Source: Nitrospira_D sp035465795
GTDB taxonomy: Bacteria; Nitrospirota; Nitrospiria; Nitrospirales; Nitrospiraceae
Assembly (NCBI RefSeq): GCF_049546785.1
Contig: NZ_JBMWAN010000006.1
Coordinates: forward strand, 1-64,000
DNA length: 64,000 nt
Direction of reading: 5' to 3'
Below the pieces are notes generated by a model. The model saw nothing but the letters and a program-made list of their open reading frames with translations. It did not search any database and was not told the DNA's origin. Position 1 is the first letter of the stretch. Each line of letters opens with the position of its first letter. This document shows, piece by piece, positions 1 to 9,104 of the stretch. The translations under genes were made by a program, and so were the position numbers.

Positions 1-414
1 GGTGGGGGTGGGCAGGTTGATTTTCGGCCAAATCTCTTCGTAGTCGGTGGCGATCTTGATGTCGGTCATAGACGGACGGGCAGGGTCGTGCGGATGGGAA
101 TGATAGACGACCTGCAGGTCGAGCCCCCTGGTTCGCATGTCCTTTTTAGCGCCGGAGAAGTCCTGCATGTCCATCACAAAGGCAATCTCCGCGCGCTCGG
201 CTGGCGATAGCCGTTCCAGATGCGCGGCTTTGGAAGGGTCGAACGATGACAGTTTTTCGGCCCCTTCAAGGGCCACGATATTCTTGATTCGATATAGATG
301 GGTGACTGTACCGCCCGTTCCGGCGAGGAGCCCGCAGCATTCGTAGGGGGCGAGTTCCTTCGCATGGGAGACCATGTCGTCGAGAATCGTTTGGGGAATG
401 ACGAGATCAGCCAC
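1..414 (-). CDS. JAMM/MPN (M67) metallopeptidase, partial at window edge
   Basis: The first ~138 residues of a JAB1/MPN-type zinc peptidase are visible; the C-terminus lies outside the window. The JAMM set is clear: a Glu in YECCGLLAG, then HSHPHDPARPSMTD, which supplies the two zinc His and the Ser/Asp pair. Bacterial relatives remove the newly made amino acid from a sulfur-carrier protein (Mec+ on CysO in mycobacteria) or trim the carrier's tail to expose Gly-Gly. The GTG start lies 5 nt after the stop of the E1 gene and matches the operon spacing; an in-frame ATG lies further in. Last visible gene of the sulfur operon. Substrate assignment is inference from neighbours. Confidence 0.85.
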   Translation of the reverse strand, partial: MADLVIPQTILDDMVSHAKELAPYECCGLLAGTGGTVTHLYRIKNIVALEGAEKLSSFDPSKAAHLERLSPAERAEIAFVMDMQDFSGAKKDMRTRGLDLQVVYHSHPHDPARPSMTDIKIATDYEEIWPKINLPTPT

Positions 415-419
415 GATAG

Positions 420-1223
420 CTAGATGGTGCAGCTGACTGCATAGTCAAGGTTCAAGTCCTTGATCTTCGGATTCGGGCCGCAGAGCGGGCAGGCCGGATC
501 TTTGGGGCGGCTGACTTTGCGGAACTTCATGTCCAGCGCGTCATAGATCACGAGCTTATCTGCGACGGTCTCGCCGATGCCGAGAATTTCCTTGATCGCT
601 TCGGACGCCTGGAGAATCCCCATGGTGCCGGCGAGGACGCCGAGCACGCCGGCTTCCTGGCAATTCGGGACGAGCCCGGCAGGCGGCGGTTCCGGATAGA
701 GGCAGCGATAGCAGGGATAGCCGGCGTGGGGCTTGATGGTCGTGAGCTGCCCCTCGAACCGGAACATGCTGGCGGACACGAGCGTCTTCTTGGCGAAGAA
801 GCAGGCGTCGTTGACCAGAAACCGGGTTGAGAAGTTGTCCGATCCGTCGAGCACGATGTCGTACTGGGAGATGAGCGGAAGAATATTCTCGGCATCCACC
901 AGCTGGTGATAGGTGTTGATCGTGATCTCCGGATTGATGGCGGCCAAGGTCTTGCGGCCGGATTCCACCTTCGGCTGTCCGATGGTCGCGGTCGAATGCA
1001 TGATCTGGCGCTGGAGGTTCGACAGATCCACGACATCGCCGTCCACGAGGCCGATCGTGCCGACTCCGGCGGCGGCCAGGTAGAGGGCCGCGGGCGAGCC
1101 GAGGCCGCCTGCGCCGATGAGCAGCACCTTGGCGCGCTTCAGTTTGAGCTGCCCTTTACCGCCGACGTCCTGGAGGATGATATGGCGGCTGTAGCGTTGG
1201 ATTTCTTCTTCGGATAAGTTCAT
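420..1223 (-). CDS. MoeB/ThiF-type E1 sulfur-carrier adenylyltransferase (copy 1)
   Basis: 267-residue E1-like enzyme that would adenylate the C-terminal Gly of a ubiquitin-like sulfur carrier before thiocarboxylate formation. It shows the nucleotide-binding loop GAGGLGSPAALYLAAAG, the acidic strand end LVDGDVVDLSNLQRQ, zinc pairs CYRC and CPLC, and a Cys in NCQEAGVLG. It lacks the rhodanese domain of MoeZ/MOCS3, so sulfur must come from another donor. I chose the ATG giving MNLSEEEIQRYSRH; the longer open frame upstream overlaps the NIL gene and is non-homologous. Its closest relative in the window is the E1 at 3021-3833, starting with the same type of N-terminus. MoeB, ThiF and HesA cannot be told apart by sequence alone. 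Confidence 0.9.
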   Translation of the reverse strand: MNLSEEEIQRYSRHIILQDVGGKGQLKLKRAKVLLIGAGGLGSPAALYLAAAGVGTIGLVDGDVVDLSNLQRQIMHSTATIGQPKVESGRKTLAAINPEITINTYHQLVDAENILPLISQYDIVLDGSDNFSTRFLVNDACFFAKKTLVSASMFRFEGQLTTIKPHAGYPCYRCLYPEPPPAGLVPNCQEAGVLGVLAGTMGILQASEAIKEILGIGETVADKLVIYDALDMKFRKVSRPKDPACPLCGPNPKIKDLNLDYAVSCTI

Positions 1224-1225
1224 CG

Positions 1226-1471
1226 TTATTCGACCACGTTCAGTTCGATCGGATCGACGACGCAACCCTTCTTGCGAAGGCCTTCGAGCGCCCGCTCGAT
1301 TTCCGCCGTCTCCCCCGAGAGTTCCACATCCACCCAGCCGGTGGTTTCGCGCACGTCGGCGCGGCGGACGTTGGTGACGACGTTGTACTCGCGGCCGATC
1401 TGGTAAATGATCGGTTCCTTGACCTTGTCTTCCGGAAAGCGGACATGAAAGCGTAAGTGTGATTGTGACAT
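1226..1471 (-). CDS. NIL domain protein
   Basis: 81-residue single NIL domain, the small ACT-like fold found at the C-terminus of methionine ABC transporter ATPases and fused to ferredoxins in archaeal homocysteine-forming enzymes. The beta-alpha-beta pattern is visible (LRFHVRFPED, VVTNVRRADV, GWVDVELSG). There is no ferredoxin or ATPase part. It sits 2 nt from the preceding sulfur carrier and 2 nt from the E1, so it is surely co-transcribed. A role in sensing or handling a sulfur amino acid in this operon is inference from context. Confidence 0.85.
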   Translation of the reverse strand: MSQSHLRFHVRFPEDKVKEPIIYQIGREYNVVTNVRRADVRETTGWVDVELSGETAEIERALEGLRKKGCVVDPIELNVVE

Positions 1472-1473
1472 GG

Positions 1474-1746
1474 TTAGCCTCCCGCGATCGCCGGGACAAT
1501 GGAGACTTCGTCGCCGGCTTTCAAGGCGGTGTCTTTGCCCTTGAGAAAGCGGATGTCCTCCTCGTTGACATAAATGTTCACGAACCGGCGCAACTCACCG
1601 CTGTCATCGCAGAGGCGCGCCTTGATGCCGGGATACGAGGTCTCCAGCGTGTTGACCATATCGGCGATGGAGCCGGCCGCGATATCCACTTCGCCCTGGT
1701 TCTTGGTCAGAGGTCTGAGAGGAGTCGGAATACGGACTTTAATCAT
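1474..1746 (-). CDS. MoaD/CysO-like sulfur-carrier protein
   Basis: 90-residue ubiquitin-like sulfur carrier ending in the required Gly-Gly (VSIVPAIAGG). Its length and sequence pattern (IPTPLRPLTKNQGEV, FVNIYVNEEDIRFL, L-x-GDEVSIVPAIAGG) fit the CysO/MoaD group used for cysteine or molybdopterin synthesis. The start ATG overlaps the thrC stop by 4 nt, and the gene is followed at 2 nt by the NIL gene. The co-located cysteine synthase, E1 and JAMM peptidase make amino-acid biosynthesis more likely than molybdopterin; this is inference. Confidence 0.9.
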   Translation of the reverse strand: MIKVRIPTPLRPLTKNQGEVDIAAGSIADMVNTLETSYPGIKARLCDDSGELRRFVNIYVNEEDIRFLKGKDTALKAGDEVSIVPAIAGG

Positions 1747-2993
1747 GCGTCACCACCACCGTTCTTTCCGAGTTTAAAGGTTTTTTCAAATGCCACCAGG
1801 CTCGGTTGAATGCGGGTCGGCCGTCCGACGGCGTCGATGACCGCTTCCTGCGTCTTCAATCCGTTGCCCGTGATATAGGCGACTGTCACTTCGTTCTTCT
1901 TGATCACGCCCTGCTTGACCAGCTTTTTCAGCACGCCGATGGTCACTCCGCCGGCGGTTTCGGCGAAGATGCCTTCGGTCTGCGCGAGCAGCTTGATGCC
2001 GTCCACCACTTCCTCGTCGGTCACCATGTCCATTGAGCCCTTGCTCTCCGCGGTGGCTTTGAGCGCGTAATAGCCGTCCGCCGGGTTGCCGATGGCCAGG
2101 GATTTGGCGATGGTCTTCGGCTTCACGGGCTTGAAGAAGTCGCGTCCTGCCTTGAAGGCGGTAGAGATCGGCGAGCACCCTTCCGCCTGGGCGCCGTTGA
2201 TCTTCGTGTGCACCTCGTCGATGAGCCCCACATATTTCATTTCGTGCAGGCCCTTCCAGATTTTGGTGAGGAGCGAGCCCGAGGCCATGGGAATGACGAC
2301 CTGATCCGGCGTCTTCCAGCCCAGTTGTTCCACCGTTTCGAAGGCGAGGGTCTTGGAGCCTTCCGCGTAGTAGGGGCGGATGTTGATGTTCACGAAGGCC
2401 CACCCATGTTCGCCGGCGATTTCGCTACAGAGCCGGTTCACATCGTCGTAGTTGCCTTCGACTTCCACCACATGGGGCTTGTAGATAAGGTTGCCCAGCA
2501 CCTTCGCGGCTTCCAAATCGCCGGGAATGAAGACATAGCAATGGAGATTGGCGGCAGCGGCGTGCGCGGACACCGAATTGGCCAAATTCCCGGTCGAGGC
2601 GCAGGCGACCGTCTCAAATCCCAGTTCGCGGGCCCGCGTCAGCGCGACGGCGACGACGCGATCCTTGAAGGAGAGCGTGGGATGATTGACCGTATCGTTC
2701 TTGATGTACAGCTCGTCAAGGCCGAGATAGGCGCCGAGATTCCTGGCGCGGACCAGCGGCGTCAGCCCGGCATGCGGCCCCACGAAATTGGTGCCTTCGA
2801 CCGGCAATAGATCGACGTAGCGCCACATGCTGTGGGGGCCTTCCTCGATCTTCTTACGCGAAATCGCCTTCTTGATCTCCTCGTAGTTGTACTTCACTTC
2901 GAGGGGACCGAAGCACATTTCGCAGACGTGGATGGCTTTGGTGGGATATTCCTTCCCGCATTCCCGGCAGACCAGCGCTTTCATCTTTGACAT
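1743..2993 (-). CDS. thrC: Threonine synthase
   Basis: 416-residue PLP enzyme converting O-phosphohomoserine to threonine and phosphate. An N-terminal zinc-ribbon-like segment (CRECGKEYP, CEMCFGP) precedes the fold-type II core. The PLP lysine lies in LSFKDRVV and the phosphate/substrate loop in ACASTGNLANSV; a second Gly-rich loop is AETAGGVTIG. It overlaps the downstream sulfur carrier by 4 nt and follows the second E1 by 27 nt, placing it firmly in the operon. Phosphohomoserine is also the branch point to methionine in some bacteria, so a sulfur-related side role is possible but not shown. Confidence 0.93.
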   Translation of the reverse strand: MSKMKALVCRECGKEYPTKAIHVCEMCFGPLEVKYNYEEIKKAISRKKIEEGPHSMWRYVDLLPVEGTNFVGPHAGLTPLVRARNLGAYLGLDELYIKNDTVNHPTLSFKDRVVAVALTRARELGFETVACASTGNLANSVSAHAAAANLHCYVFIPGDLEAAKVLGNLIYKPHVVEVEGNYDDVNRLCSEIAGEHGWAFVNINIRPYYAEGSKTLAFETVEQLGWKTPDQVVIPMASGSLLTKIWKGLHEMKYVGLIDEVHTKINGAQAEGCSPISTAFKAGRDFFKPVKPKTIAKSLAIGNPADGYYALKATAESKGSMDMVTDEEVVDGIKLLAQTEGIFAETAGGVTIGVLKKLVKQGVIKKNEVTVAYITGNGLKTQEAVIDAVGRPTRIQPSLVAFEKTFKLGKNGGGDA

Positions 2994-3020
2994 AGCGATA
3001 CCACCCTTACAAGTTAAACA

Positions 3021-3833
3021 CTACGGACGCACGGCACAGCCTGCGTAGGGATCTCCGTCGTCGAACAGTTCGGTGATCGTCGGATGTTCGCCGCAGAGCG
3101 CGCAGTTCGGATTGCGCTTCACTTTGATTTCACGGAATTGCGTCTTCTTGGCATCGAAATCCAGCAGCCGGTCCGTCAAGGGGCGGCCGATGCCCAGGAT
3201 GAGCTTGAGAGCTTCGGTCGCCTGGATCGTCCCGATGATTCCCGCCAAGACGCCGATGACGCCCGCCTCCTGGCAGGAGGCCACCAGGCCCGGCGGCGGC
3301 GGTGTCTTGAAGACGCAACGATAGCAGGCGGACTTCCCCGGCACAATGGTGGTCACGCGGCCGTCGAACCGCAGGATGCCGCCGTGAATAAGCGGTTTGT
3401 CGGCGAAGAAGCAGGCATCGTTGATCAGGAACTTGGCGGTGAAGTTATCGACGCCGTCGATGATGACATCGTACTCGCTGAAGATCTTGAGCGCGTTCCC
3501 GGCGGTCAGGCGCTCCTCATACATCTTCACGTCCACGTCGGGATTCAACGCCTGAATCTTTTCTTTGCCGGAGACCACTTTCGGCCGACCTACGTCGGAC
3601 GTGTGGTGGAGGATCTGCCGCTGTAAGTTTGTCAGGTCCACGACGTCGCTGTCGATCAGGCCGATTGTGCCGACTCCGGCGGCGGCCAGATACAATGCGG
3701 CTGGCGAACCCAGGCCTCCGGCGCCGACCAGGAGAATCCTCGCCTTGGCGATCTTCTTCTGGCCCTTCCCGCCGACTTCGGGCAGGAGGATGTGCCGGCT
3801 GTAGCGGTTGATTTGTTCTTCAGTAAATTCCAT
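3021..3833 (-). CDS. MoeB/ThiF-type E1 sulfur-carrier adenylyltransferase (copy 2)
   Basis: 270-residue paralogue of the E1 at 420-1223. It shows GAGGLGSPAALYLAAAG, LIDSDVVDLTNLQRQ, zinc pairs CYRC and CALC, and the Cys-containing ASCQEAGVIG. Like its paralogue it has no rhodanese domain. The two E1 genes bracket thrC, the carrier and the NIL gene, so each may serve its own carrier protein: the CysO-like carrier with copy 1 and the ThiS-like carrier with copy 2. This pairing is inferred only from gene order. The ATG at 3833 is the only good start. Confidence 0.9.
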   Translation of the reverse strand: MEFTEEQINRYSRHILLPEVGGKGQKKIAKARILLVGAGGLGSPAALYLAAAGVGTIGLIDSDVVDLTNLQRQILHHTSDVGRPKVVSGKEKIQALNPDVDVKMYEERLTAGNALKIFSEYDVIIDGVDNFTAKFLINDACFFADKPLIHGGILRFDGRVTTIVPGKSACYRCVFKTPPPPGLVASCQEAGVIGVLAGIIGTIQATEALKLILGIGRPLTDRLLDFDAKKTQFREIKVKRNPNCALCGEHPTITELFDDGDPYAGCAVRP

Positions 3834-3848
3834 ATGAGACTGTGACGT

Positions 3849-3925
3849 GTGATCAGTGATGTGTGATGAGGGTATGCTTCAGTCGTTCATCTGACGGAGG
3901 TGACTCATCACCGATCACTCATCAC
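3849..3925. repeat. Inverted repeat between cysteine synthase and E1 genes
   Basis: Two 22-nt arms, 3849-3870 and 3904-3925, are inverted copies of each other with 19 of 22 positions matching and a 33-nt spacer. Both arms are built from GTGAT-like units. The position, in the only long gap inside the sulfur operon, suggests an attenuator, a processing hairpin or a small dispersed palindrome. No U-run follows, so a simple intrinsic terminator is unlikely. Confidence 0.6.
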
Positions 3926-3936
3926 CCTTCACCTCA

Positions 3937-4862
<926 letters not shown>

Positions 4863-4866
<4 letters not shown>

Positions 4867-5063
4867 CGGCCACCTCCCATATAGAAGAGGAATTCCACCT
4901 GATCGCCCTCATTGAGTTGGGTGGTGGCGAGGTGATCCCGGTCGATCATCTTGTCGTTGACTTCCACGGCAACCATCTGCGGTTCAATCTTTTTCAGTTT
5001 GAGCAAATCGAGGACATTTCCGCCCTGAATTTCCTCTGCTTTTCCATTGACCTTGACCTGCAT
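4863..5063 (-). CDS. ThiS-like sulfur-carrier protein
   Basis: 66-residue ThiS-type ubiquitin-like carrier ending GGGR, so the Gly-Gly is followed by one residue that would need trimming or a read as a GGG end. The family pattern is visible (VKVNGKAEEIQGGNVLDLL, VAVEVNDKMIDRD, GDQVEFLFYMGGG). I chose the ATG with GGGAGAA a few bases upstream rather than the TTG four codons earlier. First gene of the sulfur operon, overlapping the cysteine synthase by 4 nt. No thiazole synthase gene is nearby, so thiamine is not the obvious destination. Confidence 0.85.
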
Positions 5064-5103
5064 GGATTCTCCCAAGTTGGCCCAGAGATTAATGAATTCA
5101 AGA

Positions 5104-5132
5104 AGTTAACAAAGAGCCTTCGTTATTGTCAA
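5104..5132 (-). promoter_or_regulatory. Candidate sigma70 promoter of the sulfur operon
   Basis: Reading the minus strand, a perfect -35 TTGACA (5132-5127) is followed after 17 nt by TTAACT (5109-5104), a weak -10. The start codon lies about 40 nt downstream. Spacing and position fit; the -10 matches only half of the consensus. Confidence 0.5.
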
Positions 5133-5156
5133 GGTGACGCCGGGCAGGGGAGTTGC

Positions 5157-5184
5157 TTGACTTTCTTTCCGGCCAGCCTACAGT
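5157..5184 (+). promoter_or_regulatory. Candidate sigma70 promoter for the gene at 5212
   Basis: TTGACT (5157-5162), a 16-nt spacer, then TACAGT (5179-5184), followed by GGAGGAG and the ATG at 5212. It lies back to back with the sulfur-operon promoter. Confidence 0.45.
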
Positions 5185-5211
5185 ATGCCGCCTTCTCGGA
5201 GGAGCGATCTC

Positions 5212-5589
5212 ATGTGGAAGCAGAATTTCATGTTTCGGGCGCTCGAAGCCACCCCCTTGAAGGAGTCGGAGCAGGAACTGTTTCATGACACCGATCCGGC
5301 GATGGATAGCGCGGGACTCCAGTTGGAAAAGTTCTTGTCGGTGTGGATTCAGGGCGACGGCGACGAGGAGAAACCCTCGGCCTACACCAACTGCTATGTC
5401 CGCACCGCGACGCTGGACTTTCAAAAACGCGTGGGTTTTCTCCAGCCCTTGCAGGGGCGCTCGCACCAGATCAAGCAACAGCTGACGGCCGGACAAAAGG
5501 AATTTCTCCGCGGCTGGTTGAGCCGTCATGCGCCCCGGGCCTGGGAAGCGTCCGACGATCATTTTCGCGACCTGTTCGAAGCCGAATGA
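5212..5589 (+). CDS. Conserved hypothetical protein
   Basis: 125-residue soluble protein, rich in Gln, Lys and acidic residues, with no signal peptide or membrane segment and no motif I recognise. I chose the ATG giving MWKQNFMFRALEA because GGAGGAG precedes it; the open frame extends further but without a better start. It is translationally coupled (ATGA) to the phospholipase-D-like gene. The strongly non-random codon pattern and coupling support a real gene; its function is unknown. Confidence 0.7.
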   Translation: MWKQNFMFRALEATPLKESEQELFHDTDPAMDSAGLQLEKFLSVWIQGDGDEEKPSAYTNCYVRTATLDFQKRVGFLQPLQGRSHQIKQQLTAGQKEFLRGWLSRHAPRAWEASDDHFRDLFEAE

Positions 5590-6155
5590 CGAGGCCGTCG
5601 TTGCCGATGCGGCATCGTGGATGGAGCCGGCTCAGCGCGGCGTTGCTCGTCGTGGTGGGTGTTGTCGCCTGTGCGGGCGGCCCGACCGCCGCCGCCACGA
5701 TCGACGTCTACTACGCGCCTGAAGATGAACCGCTGACCAGGCTGTCGAAACTCTACGATCGCGCAACGCGCTACATCTATGTGGCGGTGTACGGACTGAC
5801 CTCTCCGATCGCGGTCAAAGGGCTGGTGGAGGCCAAGAAGCGGGGCATCGACGTGCGGGTCATCACGGACCGGGAGCGGCTCGAGGATCAGAAACAAAAG
5901 ACCGCGGTCGAGACGCTGCATCTGGCCGGTATTCCGATCCTCGTCAATCAGCACGACGGCCTCATGCATTTGAAACAGGTGGTGATCGACGACGAAATCA
6001 ACGCCTCCGGGTCGATGAACCACACCGGCAGCGGCAATCGGTACAACGACGAACGGTTGGATGTGATCCATGATCGCGCGATCTCGCTGAAGGCGCGCGA
6101 CAAATTCCTGGCGATGTGGAAGGACGGGCAGCGCTATCGCCCGTGGAAAGAATAA
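5586..6155 (+). CDS. PLD-like secreted phosphodiesterase/nuclease, single HKD
   Basis: About 189 residues: an N-terminal signal peptide (LSAALLVVVGVVACAGG, with a Cys that could be a lipid site) and one phospholipase-D domain. The HxK(x)4D motif is HLKQVVID, followed by SGSMNHTGSGNRYNDE, typical of Nuc-type and PLD-like nucleases that work as dimers with one HKD per chain. Start ATG overlaps the upstream stop (ATGA); an ATG seven codons later is possible. Likely a periplasmic or cell-surface phosphodiesterase; substrate unknown. Confidence 0.8.
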   Translation: MTRPSLPMRHRGWSRLSAALLVVVGVVACAGGPTAAATIDVYYAPEDEPLTRLSKLYDRATRYIYVAVYGLTSPIAVKGLVEAKKRGIDVRVITDRERLEDQKQKTAVETLHLAGIPILVNQHDGLMHLKQVVIDDEINASGSMNHTGSGNRYNDERLDVIHDRAISLKARDKFLAMWKDGQRYRPWKE

Positions 6156-6166
6156 CTGATCGTACG

Positions 6167-7447
6167 ATGGCCGGCACGATGATCGAAACCGACATTGCGG
6201 TCGTGGGAGCGGGCGGCGGCGGGGCCGTGCTGGCCCTCGCCCTGGCACAGAAGGGCATCAAGACCCTCATCATCGAGCAGGCCCCGGGGCCGCCGCAGGG
6301 GTTGCGCGGCGAAATCCTCCAGCCGAACGGCCAGCACGTATTGGATCGGCTCGGTCTGCTGAACAAGCTGCCGGGTGAGTCGACCAGGACGGTCAGAAAA
6401 TTCCACTTCTGCCGCGTCGGCGGCGAACGGCTCTGCACGGTGGATTACGGAGATTTGCCCGCGCCCTACAATCGGGCCGTCGTGACCTTGCCGAACGTGG
6501 CCCACCATGCGATTCTCGACGCCATTCAAGCCGAGCCCTCCGTCGCGCTCTGGTATGGCGCCAGCTTTGTCCGCCTCGTGAAGGAGGGGACTCAGGTCAC
6601 CGGTTTAGTGGCGAAGCGCGGCGACGATGAGGTGACGATCCGGGCGAAGGTCGTGGTGGGAGCGGACGGAGCATTTTCTAAAGTGCGGGCGGCGCTCGGC
6701 ATTCCCGCCGATCTCCATCTCTATCCTCAAGGCTATCTCATCGCGATGCTGGACTCGCCGCTCCCGGTGACCGAAGCGAAGTACTTTGTCGGGAAGAAGA
6801 CTATCCTCGGTCTCTTTCCCGCCGCCGGGGACAAGGTCTATTGTTTCTATATGATTCCCGCCGGATCGTATGATCAGGTGAAGGCTCAGGGGCTGCCTGC
6901 CTTGCAGCAGGCCTGGACGGCGATTGATCCCATGCTGAAGCCGCTCTTTCGGCGATTGACCGACTGGAATCAGACGGCCTTCATGCCGACCGGCCGGGTG
7001 CGCACGCCGACCTGGGTGGCGGACGGCGCGCTTCTGATCGGCGATGCGGCCCATGCCATGAATCCGCACGCGTCACAAGGGCGCATGCAGGCGATGGTCG
7101 ATGCCATGACCGTGGCCGACTTGCTGCCGGAGTGTTTAGCGAAGCAGGACTTTTCCGCCGCGACCCTCAAGCACTATGAAGTTGCGCGACGGCCGCAGGT
7201 CACAATGTTGCAGCGGCTCGCGGACGAACAGGTGTTGTTCTGGAATACCGCGAATCCGGTCCTCGGGTTTCTGCGCGACCGGGTGTTTCGCACCCTCGAT
7301 CGGAATCCGCGGCTACGGTATCGCGTCTTGACCACCACGGCGGGTATGAGACAGACGGCTCCCTTTTCATTGGTCGATCGAGTAATGGCGGCGGGGTTCC
7401 TGCCAGATCCCTTCGCCGGGAATCCCGAAACGGGAGCAGTTCGGTAA
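6167..7447 (+). CDS. FAD-dependent monooxygenase (UbiH/PHBH family)
   Basis: 426-residue flavoprotein hydroxylase. It has the N-terminal dinucleotide fold VVGAGGGGAVLALALAQKG, the second FAD contact VVVGADGAFSKVRAALG and the third motif LIGDAAHAMNPHASQG. These define the aromatic hydroxylase / ubiquinone-hydroxylase / geranylgeranyl-reductase superfamily. No substrate can be assigned; quinone or aromatic hydroxylation is possible. Start chosen at MAGTMIETDIAVVG, 11 nt after the PLD stop; a second ATG lies four codons in. Neighbours give no pathway clue. Confidence 0.85.
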   Translation: MAGTMIETDIAVVGAGGGGAVLALALAQKGIKTLIIEQAPGPPQGLRGEILQPNGQHVLDRLGLLNKLPGESTRTVRKFHFCRVGGERLCTVDYGDLPAPYNRAVVTLPNVAHHAILDAIQAEPSVALWYGASFVRLVKEGTQVTGLVAKRGDDEVTIRAKVVVGADGAFSKVRAALGIPADLHLYPQGYLIAMLDSPLPVTEAKYFVGKKTILGLFPAAGDKVYCFYMIPAGSYDQVKAQGLPALQQAWTAIDPMLKPLFRRLTDWNQTAFMPTGRVRTPTWVADGALLIGDAAHAMNPHASQGRMQAMVDAMTVADLLPECLAKQDFSAATLKHYEVARRPQVTMLQRLADEQVLFWNTANPVLGFLRDRVFRTLDRNPRLRYRVLTTTAGMRQTAPFSLVDRVMAAGFLPDPFAGNPETGAVR

Positions 7448-7465
7448 GAGAAGGGGTTTATCAAT

Positions 7466-7513
7466 CGCATGAGGCCGCCGAGGGCCTGCCGGATCATCGT
7501 GCCTTCTCATGCG
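7466..7513. repeat. Small inverted repeat after the monooxygenase gene
   Basis: CGCATGAG (7466-7473) and CTCATGCG (7506-7513) are perfect 8-nt inverted arms around a GC-rich 32-nt loop, between the monooxygenase stop and the next gene. Possibly a weak terminator or mRNA end structure; no U-run. Confidence 0.35.
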
Positions 7514-7537
7514 GCAGCAGGAAGATGAGGTAAGCAC

Positions 7538-8302
7538 ATGGCGCCGAGCGAGTGGGTAATCGAAGGATTGCCGGAGGAGTCTCAACAACAGCTGCGCGGG
7601 TACGTCAAAGACGTGCGCGCGACCTATGGGGATCAGCTCGACGGGATTCTCCTCTACGGCAGCGCCGTCCGCGGGGAATTTGTGACGGGCCGGTCGAACT
7701 TCAACATCGTGCTGGTGCTGAAATCCTACGCGGGCGAGTCGCTGAAGAAATACGGCGCGTTGCATCGCCGGTGGGCGAAGGAACAGGTCGTGGTCCCGTT
7801 GTTTCTGACGCGGGACGACCTGCAGGCGGCCTCGCTTGTGTTTCCGCTCGAATATCTGGAGATTCTGGAACATCATCGCGTGCTCTGGGGGCAGGATCCT
7901 TTCGTCGGGTTCAAGGTGGATCAACGGTATCTGGCGGGAGAAGTGTTGCAGAGTCTGCGCGGAAATCTGCTCCGTCTGCGACAGCGCTATGTCGAGGGCG
8001 GCGGCACCGAAGAGGCCATCACCATTCTTCTACCGCTGTCAGTGACGACGCTGTGTCCTCCATTGCGCGGCCTGCAACGGCTGCTGGGCCGTCCGGTGCT
8101 GTCACAGAGCGAGGCGCTGTTAAACGATATCGAAAGCCATCTTGCGGTCGATGGTTCCGGACTGCGCGATGCCCTGCTGCTGAAACGCGGACAGATCTCA
8201 CCGGGGCAGAAAGAAATCCCGCGGTTGTTCGACCGCTATGTGGAAGGCCTGAGCCAGCTCGTCGCCAAAGTTGAATCTCACATCGGACAGAGAGCCTCAT
8301 GA
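7538..8302 (+). CDS. Nucleotidyltransferase-fold protein with altered catalytic site
   Basis: 254 residues. The N-terminal half carries the nucleotidyltransferase signature GS-x-x-x-G (YGSAVRGEF, residues 40-48), but the two metal-binding Asp expected a few residues later are Asn (RSNFNIVLVL, positions 54 and 56). The protein may therefore be a non-catalytic or regulatory member. The C-terminal half is helical with no motif recognised. The downstream TPM gene starts inside its stop codon (ATGA), so the two are translationally coupled. Confidence 0.75.
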   Translation: MAPSEWVIEGLPEESQQQLRGYVKDVRATYGDQLDGILLYGSAVRGEFVTGRSNFNIVLVLKSYAGESLKKYGALHRRWAKEQVVVPLFLTRDDLQAASLVFPLEYLEILEHHRVLWGQDPFVGFKVDQRYLAGEVLQSLRGNLLRLRQRYVEGGGTEEAITILLPLSVTTLCPPLRGLQRLLGRPVLSQSEALLNDIESHLAVDGSGLRDALLLKRGQISPGQKEIPRLFDRYVEGLSQLVAKVESHIGQRAS

Positions 8303-9051
8303 TCCACTCCTGGCGAATCGTCCCTCTGGCGTTCCTGTTGGTGCTGTATCAGGGGCTGGTCTGCTTCGAGATCGGCCATGCGGCGCTCTACGACCGGCCC
8401 AAGGAACGGCCGAAGCTGCCGAGCCCGATGGGCTATGTCAGCGACCATGCGCAGGTGCTGGATGAGGATTGGAAAGCGCGCATCCGGTCTGTGTGTCAGG
8501 ATCTCGAGCGGAAGACCGGCGTGGAGATGGTGGTCGTGACAGTGCCGACACTGAAGCCCTACGAAACCGCCATCGAATATGCGACTGTGCTGTATGAAAA
8601 GTGGGGCATCGGATCCGCCCAGCAGGAGCATGGGGTGTTGGTGCTCGTGGCGGTGCAGGAACGGCAGGCGGCGATCACGCTGGGCCGCCAGATGCTGCCG
8701 GTCATTACGCCTCCGGTCATGAGCGAAGTGGGCGGCGGCACGCTTCACCCGGCGATTCAGCTCGGGCACTTCGGCGAAGGTCTCTATCGCACCGTCGTGG
8801 CTCTGGCGACACCGGCGCAGGAAGTGCGGGTCGGCACGCTGGCCAAGCACCATTTCAAAGGTGTCGGTTTCTGGATCACCCTCTTCACCAGCATCGGGGC
8901 GCTCTCCTTTTTCTGGTGGATCAGCCGCCCGGACCTCCGCCATCCCTATCGCCGCATCCAGCAAGGCGAGTATTGGGGCACCGGCCAGGGAGGTTTCGGC
9001 GGCAACTGGGGCGGCTTCGGCGGCGGCACGAGCGGGGAGGGATATAAATAG
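8299..9051 (+). CDS. TPM-domain membrane protein
   Basis: 250 residues: N-terminal signal/anchor (FLLVLYQGLVCFEIGHA), a TPM domain (YVSDHAQVLDEDWKARI, TGVEMVVVTVPTLKPYE, EHGVLVLVAVQERQAAITLG), a membrane segment near residue 195 (FWITLFTSIGALSFFWWI) and a Gly-rich tail. TPM proteins occur in envelopes of many bacteria and in photosystem II assembly; some show phosphatase activity. Coupled to the upstream nucleotidyltransferase-like gene, which suggests a shared process. The exact role is unknown. Confidence 0.85.
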   Translation: MIHSWRIVPLAFLLVLYQGLVCFEIGHAALYDRPKERPKLPSPMGYVSDHAQVLDEDWKARIRSVCQDLERKTGVEMVVVTVPTLKPYETAIEYATVLYEKWGIGSAQQEHGVLVLVAVQERQAAITLGRQMLPVITPPVMSEVGGGTLHPAIQLGHFGEGLYRTVVALATPAQEVRVGTLAKHHFKGVGFWITLFTSIGALSFFWWISRPDLRHPYRRIQQGEYWGTGQGGFGGNWGGFGGGTSGEGYK

Positions 9052-9104
9052 GCTTGCGACTGGCGCGGAGTCAATGTCGAAGGGCTCTGGCGGGTATTCA
9101 CATC

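Noticed and set aside
5098..5562. 154-codon minus-strand frame before the sulfur operon
   Set aside because: Antisense to the gene at 5212 and would remove the operon's promoter region.
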